From Foliimonas ilicis (GTDB lineage Bacteria; Pseudomonadota; Alphaproteobacteria; Rhizobiales; Rhizobiaceae): DNA of 64,000 nt. Numbering within the stretch: position 1 is the first letter of the stretch; each line of letters starts with the position of its first letter. Below the pieces are notes generated by a model that was given only the letters and a program-made list of their open reading frames with translations, was not told the DNA's origin and searched no databases. Shown here one piece after another: positions 42,736-52,420 of this stretch. The DNA lies in NCBI RefSeq assembly GCF_039939195.1, contig NZ_JBDUUH010000008.1, positions 186,001-250,000 on the forward strand, written 5' to 3'. A program made the position numbers and the translations under genes.

Positions 42736-42897
42736 GCGCCCCTCTGTCCTGCCGGACATCTCCCCCACAGGTGGGGAGATTGGCTGACACAACCCTCCGC
42801 CTCTTCATTCTGCAACGTCAGTGATTGGCGCCGCGCGTTCATGAAGGGATAATCTCCCCACCCGTGGGGGAGATGTCCGGCAGGACAGAGGGGGCGC
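42736..42897. repeat. Family A inverted repeat between the regulator and the hybrid kinase
   Basis: Arms 42736-42783 and 42851-42897, about 47 bases each, loop about 67 bases. Core CTGTCCTGCCGGACATCTCC; the two arms differ by the G-U-tolerated CACAGG/CACGGG position, as in the copy at 32301-32459. Followed on the right by CCTCGCGATTCCGT, which also flanks the copies at 32301 and 36896. Confidence 0.92.
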
Positions 42898-42929
42898 CTC
42901 GCGATTCCGTCAAAAAAGAACCGCTCTGA

Positions 42930-45900
42930 CTATTCCGCGGCAGGCGCCATGCGCTGCATCCGCGTCATGATCGAGCGGAGGATGGCGGGCTTCACCGGCT
43001 TGTTCGTGACCGGCACATCGATCAGCGTGGCAGCCGCGCGCACTTCCGTCGTGCGGTCGGCGGTAATCAGCACCGCAGGCAGATGATCGCCATGCAATTC
43101 GCGAACCGCGGTGATTGCATCGAGGCCGGTTTCGCCGTCCAGATGGTAGTCGGCCAGAATGATGTCGGGGCGGCTCGAATGGTTGCCGTTGCTCTGAATA
43201 TAGGCTGCCGAGCCGGTATAGGTTTTCACTGTGCAGCCCCAGCCTTCGAGCAGCAGGCGCATGCCTTCCAGAATGCGCGTGTCATTGTCGATGCAGGCGA
43301 CGTTCATGCCGCTGAGCGCGCGAAGGCCCGGAATTGCGGTCTTCAAATCTTCAACGAGTTGCGGCTGGATCGCGGGTCTGTGCGCAAGAAGCACGGAAAA
43401 GCGCGTGCCATTGCCGCGCCCGGAATCGATCTGGATTTCAAGTCGCAGAACGCGGGCGATGCGATCGACGATCGACAGGCCGAGGCCAAGCCCTTGCGCC
43501 TCGCGCGCACCTTCGTCCAGCCGCAGGAATTCGGTGAAGACGGTGTTCAGCTTGTCGGTCGGAATGCCGATGCCGGTGTCGAATATCTGTATTTCCGCCA
43601 GATCGCCGCGACGGCGCACACCGACAAGAACGCGGCCTGTCCGCGTGTATTTTATCGCGTTTGAAACGAGATTCTGGATGAGGCGGCGCAGCAGATTGCG
43701 GTCCGTCTCGACGGTCAGCGACGAAGGTACGATGATGAGTTCCAGCTTCTTTTCCGCCGCCAGAGGCTGAAAATCGGTGGCGATCTGGCGAAGCAGACTG
43801 TCGAGCCGGAAAACGCTGGGCGAGGGTTTCATCGCGCCCGCATCGAGACGGGAAATGTCGAGCACGGCGCCAAGGATCGTCTCGACCGATTCCAATGAAG
43901 ATTCGATATTTTCGGCTGCCTCGCCAGCCATGCCGCCCGGCATTTTCTCGATCAGCGACGAGCAATAGAGTCGCGCCGCGTTCAGCGGCTGGAGGATGTC
44001 GTGACCGGCAGCGGCCAGAAAGCGCGTCTTGCCGAGATTGGCTTCCTCGGCCAGCATCTGCGCCATCGCCAGCTCTTCATTGACGAGGGTCAGTTCGGCG
44101 GTACGGCTGCGCACGCGCTGTTCCAGCGATTCATTGGCGCGCTTCAGCGCGAGATCGGCTTCGACGCGCGCCGAAATATCCGCATAGGTGGCGACGATGC
44201 CGCCATCCGGCATCGAGTTGGAGCGCAATTCGAGAATACGACCACTGGTCAGAAGCTCCATCTGCCAGGCCTCGCCGAAATTCGCCATGCGATTCAGCGT
44301 GGTCATATGGGTTTCGCTGGAAATGTCGCCGCGCGCTTCGAGATAGGACAGGATCTGATCGAGCGAAACGCCGACCTGTCCCATTGAATCCGGCAATTCG
44401 AAAAGCATCCGGTACTGCCTGTTCCAGCAGGTCAGGCGGAAATCCCGGTCGAAAACCGTAATGCCCTGTTCCATCTGGTCGAGCGCGATCTGCAACAGAT
44501 CGCGATTGTGCTGCAGCGCTTCGGTTGCGTCGTCGAGAAGCCGGAATGCATCTTTCGAGGCGCTGTCATGGCGCTGGAATAGCAGGGAAAGCACGAGCCG
44601 CGCCGAGGACGAGCCGACGGCGCTGGCCAGAAGTTGCTCGGAAAAGCGGATGACATCCATGCTGGCCTGCTCTGTGCCGACCAGCGCCAGATTGTTTTCG
44701 GTCTCAAAAGTCTGGAAGGAGCGCTCGGTGCGCTCGACGCCGAGATAGCGCGAGATCGTGTCTTTCAGATCGTTGACGGTGATAGCTGTGCGGAAGCGCT
44801 TGAGACTCGGCATCGGGCTTGCGTCGCGCGGCACGAAAATCGCCGCCTGAATGCGCTCCAGCGGCTTTGCGGCGCGCGACAGTGAGCCGAAAATATAAAA
44901 CAGCATGTTCATGGAGAGACTCCACAAAACGCCGTGGTTGAGCGGTTCGCCGATCGTGCCGAACAGCGCCTGCGGTATCAGCGCGCTTATGCCGAACGGG
45001 CCTTCGGTTACGAATTGCGTGCCGGGCGGAACCAGTGAGGGGATGAGCAGCGTGTAAGCCCAGACCAGAATGCCCGCCGTCATGCCAAGTGCGGCACCGC
45101 GCGCATTCGCGCCGCGCCAGATAAGCCCGCCGATGAAGGCCGGGGCGAACTGCGCGATTGCCGCAAAGGACATCAGGCCGATGGCTGACAGCCGCGCATT
45201 GTTGGTGCTTTCGCGGTAGTAGAGAAACGCCGCGAACAGGATAATGAAGATCGACGCGCGGCGGACATTGAGGATCAGCGTCGACCAATCTTCGTCTTTT
45301 GAGGCGCGATTGCGCAGAAGACGCCGCACGAAAAGCGGAATGACCAGATCGTTGGAAATCATGATCGACAGTGCCACGCTGGCAACGATGACCATTGCCG
45401 TTGCCGCCGAAAGCCCGCCGATGAAGGCGGCCATTGCAAGCAGATCCTGCCCGTTCAGCAGCGGAAGCGAAAGCACGTAGAGATCGCTGCTCGTCCGGTC
45501 GCCGACCTGCACCAGCCCGGCAAAGGCGATGGGCAGCACGAACAGATTGATCGCGACGAGATAGAGCGGAAACACCCATGTCGCGGTGCGCAATTCGCTT
45601 TCGTGGCGGTTTTCGACGATCAGTACGTAGAACTGGCGCGGCAGCATGATGATCGCAAAACCGCTGATGACGGTCAGAACCAGCCATGTACCAAGCGATG
45701 TCTGGCCCTGCATCGCCGCCTGCACCTGCGGATTGGCAGCAAGCGTATCGACCATCTCGCCAAACCCGCCGAACAGGAAAAACGTCACCGCGAGGCCGAC
45801 CGCGAGAAACGCCGCAAGCTTGACGATGGATTCGATGGCGACCGCCAGAACCAGCCCGTCCTGATGCTCCGTAGCATCGGCGTGGCGCGTACCGAACAAG

Positions 45901-46463
45901 ACGGCAAACAGCGCCAGAAGCATCGCCACGACCAGTGAAATGTCGCTGACGAAAGGATCGAAGGAAAGCGGTGAGCCGCTGTAATGTTCGACCATCAGGC
46001 TGACCGACCCGGAAATCGCCCTTAGCTGCAAGGCGATATAGGGGACCGCGCCGACTGTCGCGATGAGCGTCGCGATGGAAGCGACCGCAAAGCTCTTGCC
46101 GTAGCGCGCGCCGAGAAAATCGGCGATGGAGGTGATCTTTTCGGCCTTGGCGAGTTTCACGATGCGACGAAGCAGCGGAAAGCAGAACAGGAAGACCAGA
46201 ACCGGGCCAATATAAATACCGAGGAATTCGGGCCCGCGCTCTGCTGCCAGCCCGACCGAGCCGAAGAATGTCCAGGACGTACAATAGATCGCCAGGCTGA
46301 ACGCGTAGATATAGGGCCTGGGCCGTGCCGCATCTCCGCGCGCGCTGACACGGTCGCCGATGCTTGCAATGGCAAACAGCAGCGTCACATAGGCGACGGC
46401 TATGAAGACGATAAAAAGACCCTGCACCCGGCGTTCATCCCTCCCTGCGTGCGAAAAATGCAA
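42930..46463 (-). CDS. Hybrid histidine kinase with N-terminal sodium/solute symporter domain
   Basis: About 1177 residues. Residues 15-520 form an SSS (SLC5-type) module with 12-13 membrane helices; then a PAS domain (about 665-780, TVFDRDFRLTCWNRQYRMLF), a coiled coil, HisKA (AAAGHDILQPLNA, His near 820), HATPase (NLVSNAIKYTRTG and GLGLGLSIVDRIARV) and a C-terminal receiver (DIILADYHLDGETG, Asp near 1103). The CbrA/NahK-like design senses or carries a small solute. The start is uncertain: TTG 46463, or GTG 46427, which has AGGGAGG about 12 bases upstream. Its probable partner is the convergent LuxR-type regulator. Confidence 0.9.
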   Translation of the reverse strand: MHFSHAGRDERRVQGLFIVFIAVAYVTLLFAIASIGDRVSARGDAARPRPYIYAFSLAIYCTSWTFFGSVGLAAERGPEFLGIYIGPVLVFLFCFPLLRRIVKLAKAEKITSIADFLGARYGKSFAVASIATLIATVGAVPYIALQLRAISGSVSLMVEHYSGSPLSFDPFVSDISLVVAMLLALFAVLFGTRHADATEHQDGLVLAVAIESIVKLAAFLAVGLAVTFFLFGGFGEMVDTLAANPQVQAAMQGQTSLGTWLVLTVISGFAIIMLPRQFYVLIVENRHESELRTATWVFPLYLVAINLFVLPIAFAGLVQVGDRTSSDLYVLSLPLLNGQDLLAMAAFIGGLSAATAMVIVASVALSIMISNDLVIPLFVRRLLRNRASKDEDWSTLILNVRRASIFIILFAAFLYYRESTNNARLSAIGLMSFAAIAQFAPAFIGGLIWRGANARGAALGMTAGILVWAYTLLIPSLVPPGTQFVTEGPFGISALIPQALFGTIGEPLNHGVLWSLSMNMLFYIFGSLSRAAKPLERIQAAIFVPRDASPMPSLKRFRTAITVNDLKDTISRYLGVERTERSFQTFETENNLALVGTEQASMDVIRFSEQLLASAVGSSSARLVLSLLFQRHDSASKDAFRLLDDATEALQHNRDLLQIALDQMEQGITVFDRDFRLTCWNRQYRMLFELPDSMGQVGVSLDQILSYLEARGDISSETHMTTLNRMANFGEAWQMELLTSGRILELRSNSMPDGGIVATYADISARVEADLALKRANESLEQRVRSRTAELTLVNEELAMAQMLAEEANLGKTRFLAAAGHDILQPLNAARLYCSSLIEKMPGGMAGEAAENIESSLESVETILGAVLDISRLDAGAMKPSPSVFRLDSLLRQIATDFQPLAAEKKLELIIVPSSLTVETDRNLLRRLIQNLVSNAIKYTRTGRVLVGVRRRGDLAEIQIFDTGIGIPTDKLNTVFTEFLRLDEGAREAQGLGLGLSIVDRIARVLRLEIQIDSGRGNGTRFSVLLAHRPAIQPQLVEDLKTAIPGLRALSGMNVACIDNDTRILEGMRLLLEGWGCTVKTYTGSAAYIQSNGNHSSRPDIILADYHLDGETGLDAITAVRELHGDHLPAVLITADRTTEVRAAATLIDVPVTNKPVKPAILRSIMTRMQRMAPAAE

Positions 46464-46620
46464 TCACAGCTTGGACGCCATGTCTATGATCCGAAGGTAA
46501 TAGCAGTTCGTAACGCGATGTTTTCCCGTTTTGATTGCGCGACTTTTTGATATGGTGAGTCGAGGCAGGCTGAATATTCGGCCTGACGGGGGACGATCAT
46601 CAGAAGGAGAGGGTCTTTCT

Positions 46621-47040
46621 ATGCTTAAAGAGTTTCAGGAATTTATCTCCAGAGGCAACGTCATGGACCTTGCCGTCGGCGTCATTATCGGCGCGGCGTT
46701 CGGCAAGATCGTCGACTCGCTGGTCAACGACATCATGATGCCAATCGTCGGCGCGATTTTCGGCGGATTGGACTTCAACAACTACTTTTTTGCGCTGTCT
46801 TCGACGGTTACGGCAACGTCGCTGGCGGAAGCGAAGACGCAGGGCGCGGTGCTCGCTTACGGCAGCTTCATCACCGTGGCGATCAACTTCGTGATCCTCG
46901 CCTGGATCATCTTCCTGATGGTCAAGGGCGTGAACACCATGCGCCGCCGCCTGATCGCTCAGAAACCTGTCGAGCCTTCCGCGCCTCCGGCAGATGTCGC
47001 ACTTTTGACGGAAATCCGCGATCTTCTCGCAAAGCGCTAA
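46621..47040 (+). CDS. mscL: Large-conductance mechanosensitive channel
   Basis: A 139-residue MscL with the N-terminal amphipathic helix MLKEFQEFISRGNVMDLAVG, pore helix VIIGAAFGKIVDSLVNDIMM, second helix (about 70-95) and C-terminal helical bundle. AAGGAGAGGG lies eight bases before the ATG. It releases solutes on hypo-osmotic shock. A PLP aminotransferase gene follows after 68 bases. Confidence 0.96.
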   Translation: MLKEFQEFISRGNVMDLAVGVIIGAAFGKIVDSLVNDIMMPIVGAIFGGLDFNNYFFALSSTVTATSLAEAKTQGAVLAYGSFITVAINFVILAWIIFLMVKGVNTMRRRLIAQKPVEPSAPPADVALLTEIRDLLAKR

Positions 47041-47108
47041 AAGCGGATGCAAACACTGCAAGACCCGGCTGTTTCGGTCGGGTTTTGCCATTTTTGGGTG
47101 GGATTTAA

Positions 47109-48275
47109 ATGACTTTGTTTGAAAATTTGCGCTTTGAGGCGCGTCTTGCGCCGGAAAGCGGCATCGTTGCGGTGGCAAATTACGGCCGCAACCGTGAAGG
47201 CCTGATCCCGCTCTGGGCGGGCGAGGGCGATCTTCCGACCCCGGATTTCATTGCAGATGCCGCCTCGCGGGCGCTGGCTGGCGGCGAAACCTTCTACACC
47301 TATCAGCGCGGCATCCCCGATCTTCGCGATGCACTCGCGCGCTATCATCAACGTCATTTCGGCAAGAGTTTTTCGGCCGAAGAATTCATCGTGACGGGTG
47401 GCGGCATGCAGGCTATCCAGCTTGCGCTTCAGGCGACTGCGGGTGCCGGCAGCGAAGTCATCTATTTCTCGCCAGCCTGGCCGAATTTCGCGGGCGCAGC
47501 AGGCATTGCAGGCACAAAGCCCATTGCCGTCGAATTGGACCAATCCGACAATGGCTGGACGCTCGACGTCGAAAAGGTCGAGGCTGCGATTACGGAAAAT
47601 ACGCGTGCGATCTTCGTGAACACGCCGTCCAATCCGACCGGCTGGACCGCCGACCGCGAAACGCTGCAGGGTCTGCTCGACCTGGCGCGCCGCAAGAATC
47701 TCTGGATCGTGGCCGATGAGATTTATTCGCTGTTCTACTACGATGCCGGGCGCGCGCCGTCCTTCATCGACATTATGGAAGACGAGGATCGCATCATCTT
47801 CGTGAATACGTTTTCCAAGAATTGGGCAATGACGGGCTGGCGCATCGGCTGGCTGAAAGTACATCCGTCGCTGCAGCAGACATTTGAGAATCTGGTGCAA
47901 TATTCCACATCGGGTGTGGCGCAGTTCATGCAGCGCGGGGCGATAGCTGCGTTGGATCACGGCGAGGAATTTCTCGTTTCGCAGATCGAGCGGGCCAGAC
48001 AGGCGCGCGACATAATCTGCGGCGCTTTGGCGGATACCGGCCGCGCGCAATTCAGCGTGCCGCAGGGCGCATTCTATCTGTTTTTCTCGGTGGACGGCGT
48101 GAAGGATTCCCGGAAGGCAGCATTCGAGATCGTTGATAAAGCGAATGTGGGATTGGCGCCGGGAACGGCATTTGGCAAAGGCGGCGAGGCCTATTTCAGG
48201 CTGTGCTTCCATCGCAGGCTGGATCAGATCGAGGAAGCGGCGGGCAGGCTTGCGGAGTGGGCGAGTAGGGTGTGA
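47109..48275 (+). CDS. Class I/II PLP-dependent aminotransferase (AspAT-like)
   Basis: A 388-residue fold-type I aminotransferase. The PLP lysine is Lys237 in TFSKNWAMTGWRIGW; NTPSNPTGW (about 175) and DEIYSLFYYD complete the cofactor site. GWRIGW is typical of aspartate/aromatic-type enzymes. The substrate cannot be read from sequence. It is co-directional with mscL and convergent with hemA across a family A palindrome. Confidence 0.88.
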   Translation: MTLFENLRFEARLAPESGIVAVANYGRNREGLIPLWAGEGDLPTPDFIADAASRALAGGETFYTYQRGIPDLRDALARYHQRHFGKSFSAEEFIVTGGGMQAIQLALQATAGAGSEVIYFSPAWPNFAGAAGIAGTKPIAVELDQSDNGWTLDVEKVEAAITENTRAIFVNTPSNPTGWTADRETLQGLLDLARRKNLWIVADEIYSLFYYDAGRAPSFIDIMEDEDRIIFVNTFSKNWAMTGWRIGWLKVHPSLQQTFENLVQYSTSGVAQFMQRGAIAALDHGEEFLVSQIERARQARDIICGALADTGRAQFSVPQGAFYLFFSVDGVKDSRKAAFEIVDKANVGLAPGTAFGKGGEAYFRLCFHRRLDQIEEAAGRLAEWASRV

Positions 48276-48300
48276 TTGGGTTAGGCAGCGCTCCGTCCAA

Positions 48301-48454
48301 CACCCCTCTCTGTCCTGCCGGACATCTCTCCCACAAGGGGAGAGATTAGACTTCAGGTCGATTTTCGCTGATCATCGTCATCCATCCGCCAACGATAGCG
48401 GCCAGCTATTCTCTCCCCTTGTGGGAGAGATGTCCGGCAGGACAGAGAGGGGTG
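48301..48454. repeat. Family A inverted repeat with perfect 44-bp arms
   Basis: Arm 48301-48344 and arm 48411-48454 are exact reverse complements over 44 bases around a 66-base loop. This copy has the variant core CATCTCTCCCACAAGGGGAG in both arms, unlike the other four copies, which again shows matched change of the two arms. It lies 25 bases past the aminotransferase stop and 30 bases from the hemA stop. Confidence 0.95.
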
Positions 48455-48484
48455 CTGGACGGAACGCTACCGTGAAAGGCTAGC

Positions 48485-49762
48485 TCACCCGCCCGACTTA
48501 GGCACCAGCAACGGAATAATACGATCCGTTTTCGCAACCGCCGGTTTGCCGGTCGTGTTGTAGGGAATGCCAAGCGCATCCCATGTTTCCACCAGCGCTT
48601 CGCGCAGCGTTTCGATCAGCGCGTCATCATGGAAAGGCGTCGGCGTGATGCGCAGACGCTCCGTGCCGCGCGGCACGGTCGGGTAGTTGATCGGCTGGAT
48701 GTAGATGCCGTGAACACCGAGCAGGCGGTCGCTGGCCATTTTGCAAAGCTCGGGATCGCCGACCAGAACCGGCACGATATGCGTCTCGGACGGCATGACC
48801 GGAAGCCCTGCCGACGAAAGCACGTCCTTGGTGCGCGCTGCCTGGCTCTGCTGCGCGTCGCGTTCGCTCTGCGAGGTCTTCAAATGACGGATCGAGGCAG
48901 TTGCAGCGGCAGCGATTGCCGGTGGCAGGGCAGTCGTGAAGATGAAGCCCGGCGCGTAGGAGCGCACGGCGTCGATGATCGTGGATGAGCCGGTGATATA
49001 GCCGCCCAGCGTGCCATACGCCTTGGCAAGCGTGCCTTCGATGATGTCGATGCGGTCTGCCAGGCCTTCGCGCTCGGTGATGCCGCCGCCGCGCGGGCCG
49101 TACATGCCGACAGCGTGGACCTCGTCGATATAGGTCATTGCGTTGTATTTGTCGGCCAGATCGGCGATTTGCCTGATCGGCGCGATGTCGCCATCCATCG
49201 AATAGACGCTTTCGAAGACGATCAGCTTGGCGCGTTCGCGGCCTGCCTGCTGCAGCAGGCTTTCAAGATGGGCGACGTCATTGTGCCGGAAAATCTTCTT
49301 TTCCGCGCCGGAGCGGCGCACGCCCTCGATCATCGAGGAATGGTTGAGCTCGTCGGAAAGAATGAGGCAGTTCGGCAGAAGCTTGGCGATGGTCGAGATA
49401 GAAGCTTCGTTGGAAACGAAACCGGAGGTGAAGACCAGTCCCGATTCCTTGCCGTGCAGATCGGCCAGTTCCTGCTCTAGTTGAACGAGCGGATTGCTGG
49501 TGCCGGAAATGTTGCGCGTGCCGCCAGCACCGGAGCCCATGCGGCCTGCGGCCTCCGTCATCGCGCCGATGACATCGGGGTGCTGGCCCATGCCGAGATA
49601 ATCATTGGAGCACCAGACGGTGATTTCCTCTGCGCGGCCTTCCGATCTCCAGATGGCGCGCGGAAAGGAACCGACAATTCGCTCCAGATCAGCGAAAACT
49701 CGGTAGCGGCGTTCGGCGTGGACCTGTTCAACGGCCTCTTCGAAGAAACGCTGGTAGTTCAT
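48485..49762 (-). CDS. hemA: 5-aminolevulinate synthase
   Basis: A 425-residue ALA synthase condensing glycine with succinyl-CoA, the C4 route to heme used by Alphaproteobacteria. It shows GSGAGGTRNISGT (77-89), DEVHAVGMYGPRG (213-225) and the PLP lysine Lys247 in GTLAKAYGTLGGYI, as in the Rhodobacter enzyme. ATG 49762. The gene is divergent from galE; no Irr/ICE or Fnr box of good quality is evident in the 219-bp region between them. Confidence 0.96.
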   Translation of the reverse strand: MNYQRFFEEAVEQVHAERRYRVFADLERIVGSFPRAIWRSEGRAEEITVWCSNDYLGMGQHPDVIGAMTEAAGRMGSGAGGTRNISGTSNPLVQLEQELADLHGKESGLVFTSGFVSNEASISTIAKLLPNCLILSDELNHSSMIEGVRRSGAEKKIFRHNDVAHLESLLQQAGRERAKLIVFESVYSMDGDIAPIRQIADLADKYNAMTYIDEVHAVGMYGPRGGGITEREGLADRIDIIEGTLAKAYGTLGGYITGSSTIIDAVRSYAPGFIFTTALPPAIAAAATASIRHLKTSQSERDAQQSQAARTKDVLSSAGLPVMPSETHIVPVLVGDPELCKMASDRLLGVHGIYIQPINYPTVPRGTERLRITPTPFHDDALIETLREALVETWDALGIPYNTTGKPAVAKTDRIIPLLVPKSGG

Positions 49763-49981
49763 TCTTACTTATATCCCGATTTTGGCCGGATAATAATAAG
49801 TGACCCTTTGTGCGTCTATGCCCCCCCGACGGTCAAAATGCCACGCCTCTTGGAGGAGCGACAGCCCCCGAATGCGGGGTAAACATTGAAATATACGGCC
49901 ATATCTTTTGATAGCTCGGATTCTTCGTATTTTCTCAATAGTGTTTCAAAAAGCCAAGAGTGCAAACACGAAAGGTTTCCA

Positions 49982-50983
49982 ATGACGGTTCTTGTAACGG
50001 GCGGCGCGGGCTATATCGGCAGCCACATGGTCTGGGAATTGCTCGATCAGGGCGAAAGTGTCGTGGTGCTCGACCGGCTGTCCACCGGTTTCGAATGGGC
50101 AGTGGCACCGGAGGCCAAGCTGATCGTTGGCGACGTGGCGGACAATGAGCAAGTCTCTGCGATCATTCGCGAGCACTCCGTCAACGCGATCATTCATTTC
50201 GCAGGCTCCATCGTCGTGCCGGAATCGGTTTCCGATCCGCTCGGCTATTATGAGAACAACACCTGCAAGAGCCGCGCGCTGATCGAGACGGCCATTCGCG
50301 AAAAAGTTCCGAACTTCATCTTTTCCTCGACTGCCGCGGTTTATGGCGCGGCGGGCCTTGAGCCGGTGCGCGAGGATGCGCGGCTGGCACCCGAATCGCC
50401 ATACGGCCTTTCCAAGCTGATGACGGAATGGATGCTGCGCGATGCGGCCATTGCGCATCCCGATTTCCGCTACACGGCGCTGCGTTATTTCAACGTGGCG
50501 GGCGCCGACCCGAAAGGTCGCACCGGCCAATCCACGCCGGGCGCGACGCATCTGATCAAGGTCGCGAGCGAGACGGCACTCGGCAAACGAAATTCCATGC
50601 AGGTCTTCGGCGACGATTATCCGACGCCGGACGGCACCTGCGTACGCGATTATATCCATGTCAGCGATCTGGCCGCCGCGCATTGGCTGGCGCTGAAGCG
50701 TCTTCGCGATGGCGGCGAAAGTCTTGTGGCCAATTGCGGCTACAGCCATGGCTATTCGGTTCTCGAAGTCATCGAGAGTGTGAAGCGCGTGCATGGCCAT
50801 GATTTCGACGTGCGCATGGGCGGCAGGCGTCCGGGCGATGCGGCCTCGGTCATTGCCAATTCCGATCTGGCGCGCGGCGAGCTGGGCTGGGCGCCGCAGC
50901 ATGACGATCTTGATTCCATCGTGAAAGACGCGCTTTCATGGGAACATATCCTGAAGGGAAAGAACTCCGCACAGGCTTCCTGA
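49982..50983 (+). CDS. galE: UDP-glucose 4-epimerase
   Basis: A 333-residue short-chain dehydrogenase-type epimerase. NAD site VTGGAGYIGSH (residues 4-14), and catalytic SPYGLSK (Tyr and Lys of YxxxK near 140-144) with the upstream FSSTAAVYG Ser/Thr. It supplies UDP-galactose for envelope and surface polysaccharides. ATG 49982 has AAAGG before it; the frame is open a further 32 codons. The SAF-domain oxidoreductase follows after 83 bases. Confidence 0.94.
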   Translation: MTVLVTGGAGYIGSHMVWELLDQGESVVVLDRLSTGFEWAVAPEAKLIVGDVADNEQVSAIIREHSVNAIIHFAGSIVVPESVSDPLGYYENNTCKSRALIETAIREKVPNFIFSSTAAVYGAAGLEPVREDARLAPESPYGLSKLMTEWMLRDAAIAHPDFRYTALRYFNVAGADPKGRTGQSTPGATHLIKVASETALGKRNSMQVFGDDYPTPDGTCVRDYIHVSDLAAAHWLALKRLRDGGESLVANCGYSHGYSVLEVIESVKRVHGHDFDVRMGGRRPGDAASVIANSDLARGELGWAPQHDDLDSIVKDALSWEHILKGKNSAQAS

Positions 50984-51066
50984 GTGCGAAGTGGCCCTGC
51001 GGCATTGACATTGCCGCCCGGTTTCGGCCTATCTCCGCCGGTTCGAATTCAGGGTCTGGAGTTCAG

Positions 51067-52380
51067 ATGAGCAGGATAGCGCTGACCGGCATTGCGCGAG
51101 ATCTGGCCGCAAGGGCCGAGGCTGGAAAGCCGGTGCGCATAGGCGTGATCGGCTCCGGTGAGATGGGAACCGATCTGGTTACGCAGACGATGCTGATGCA
51201 TGGCGTCGAGGTCAGCGCGATCTCGACCCGGCGTCCGCACACGGCGCGCGATGCGATCCGCATTGCCTATGGCGACGATGCAAAGGCGCGCGAGGCCGAT
51301 ACCGCCTCTAAAGTCACCGAGGCAATCGAGAGCGGCAAGATCGCCATCACCTCCAACGAATTGCTGGTCACCAACCCGCTGATCGAAGTCGTGATCGACG
51401 CCACCGGCAAGCCGGGCGTTGCAGCCGATTTCGACCTGATGGCGATGGAGCACGGCAAGCACCTCGTCATGATGAATGTCGAGGCGGACGTGACCATCGG
51501 CGCTTACCTGAAGAAAGAAGCCGACCGGCTGGGCGTGCTTTATTCGGTCGGCGCGGGTGATGAGCCGTCGAGCTGCATGGAGCTTATCGAGTTCGTTTCC
51601 GCGCTCGGTCTCGACATCGTCTCTGCCGGCAAAGGCAAGAACAACGCGCTGAACTGGGACGCCGTGCCCGACGATTATCGCGAAGAAGCGCTGCGGCGGA
51701 ACATGAACCCGCGCATGCTGGTCGAATTCGTCGACGGGTCGAAAACCATGGTCGAAATGGCGGCAATCGCCAACGCGACCGGATTGATTCCCGACGTGCC
51801 GGGCATGCATGGGCCGAAGGCCGACCGCGACGATTTGGTGAAAGTGCTGATCCCGCGCGAGGATGGCGGCGTGCTCACCCGCAAGGGCGTGGTCGATTAC
51901 ACGATCGGCAAGGGCGTCGCGCCCGGCGTTTTCGTGATTGTAGAAGCCTCGCATCCACGCATCATCGAGCGCATGGACGATCTGCATATCGGCAAGGGGC
52001 CGTATTACAGCTTCTTCCGCCCGTACCATCTGACATCGCTTGAAGTGCCGCTGACGGCAGCGCGCATGGTGCTGCATGGCAAGGCCGACATGGTGCCGCT
52101 GTCGCGCCCCGTCGCCGAAGTCTGCGCGTTGGCAAAACGCGATCTGGCGGCGGGCGAGGTCTTCGATGAGATCGGCGAGACGTGCTACCGGTCGTGGACG
52201 ATGACGGTTGGTGACGCCCGCGCGCAGTCGGCAGTGCCGGTGGGCTTGCTCGAGGGTGGCAAGGTGAAGGCTGCCGTTAAGAAGGGCGAGCTGATTACCT
52301 ATGCGAATGCCGAGCCGGACCAGACGTCGAGGTTGACGGCGCTGCGTAAGCTTCAGGATGAGATGATCGCGGCGGGGTGA
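51067..52380 (+). CDS. NAD(P)-binding oxidoreductase with C-terminal SAF domain
   Basis: A 437-residue protein. A Rossmann domain begins VRIGVIGSGEMGTDLV (about residue 22), with an aspartate/homoserine dehydrogenase-like middle (VIDATGKPGVAADFDLMAMEHGKHLVMMNVEADV). A SAF domain occupies about 350-437 (AKRDLAAGEVFDEIGE, AVKKGELITYANAEPD). Proteins of this build are annotated as homoserine-dehydrogenase-like or sugar-acid oxidoreductases; several act in rare sugar-acid catabolism. The substrate here is unknown. Confidence 0.8.
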   Translation: MSRIALTGIARDLAARAEAGKPVRIGVIGSGEMGTDLVTQTMLMHGVEVSAISTRRPHTARDAIRIAYGDDAKAREADTASKVTEAIESGKIAITSNELLVTNPLIEVVIDATGKPGVAADFDLMAMEHGKHLVMMNVEADVTIGAYLKKEADRLGVLYSVGAGDEPSSCMELIEFVSALGLDIVSAGKGKNNALNWDAVPDDYREEALRRNMNPRMLVEFVDGSKTMVEMAAIANATGLIPDVPGMHGPKADRDDLVKVLIPREDGGVLTRKGVVDYTIGKGVAPGVFVIVEASHPRIIERMDDLHIGKGPYYSFFRPYHLTSLEVPLTAARMVLHGKADMVPLSRPVAEVCALAKRDLAAGEVFDEIGETCYRSWTMTVGDARAQSAVPVGLLEGGKVKAAVKKGELITYANAEPDQTSRLTALRKLQDEMIAAG

Positions 52381-52420
52381 GTTTTAGAGCGCCGTTATTT
52401 GGCGGATTTGCTCTACGTTG

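Noticed and set aside
49763..49981. Irr (ICE) or Fnr box in the hemA promoter
   Set aside because: No good match to either palindrome was found between hemA and galE.
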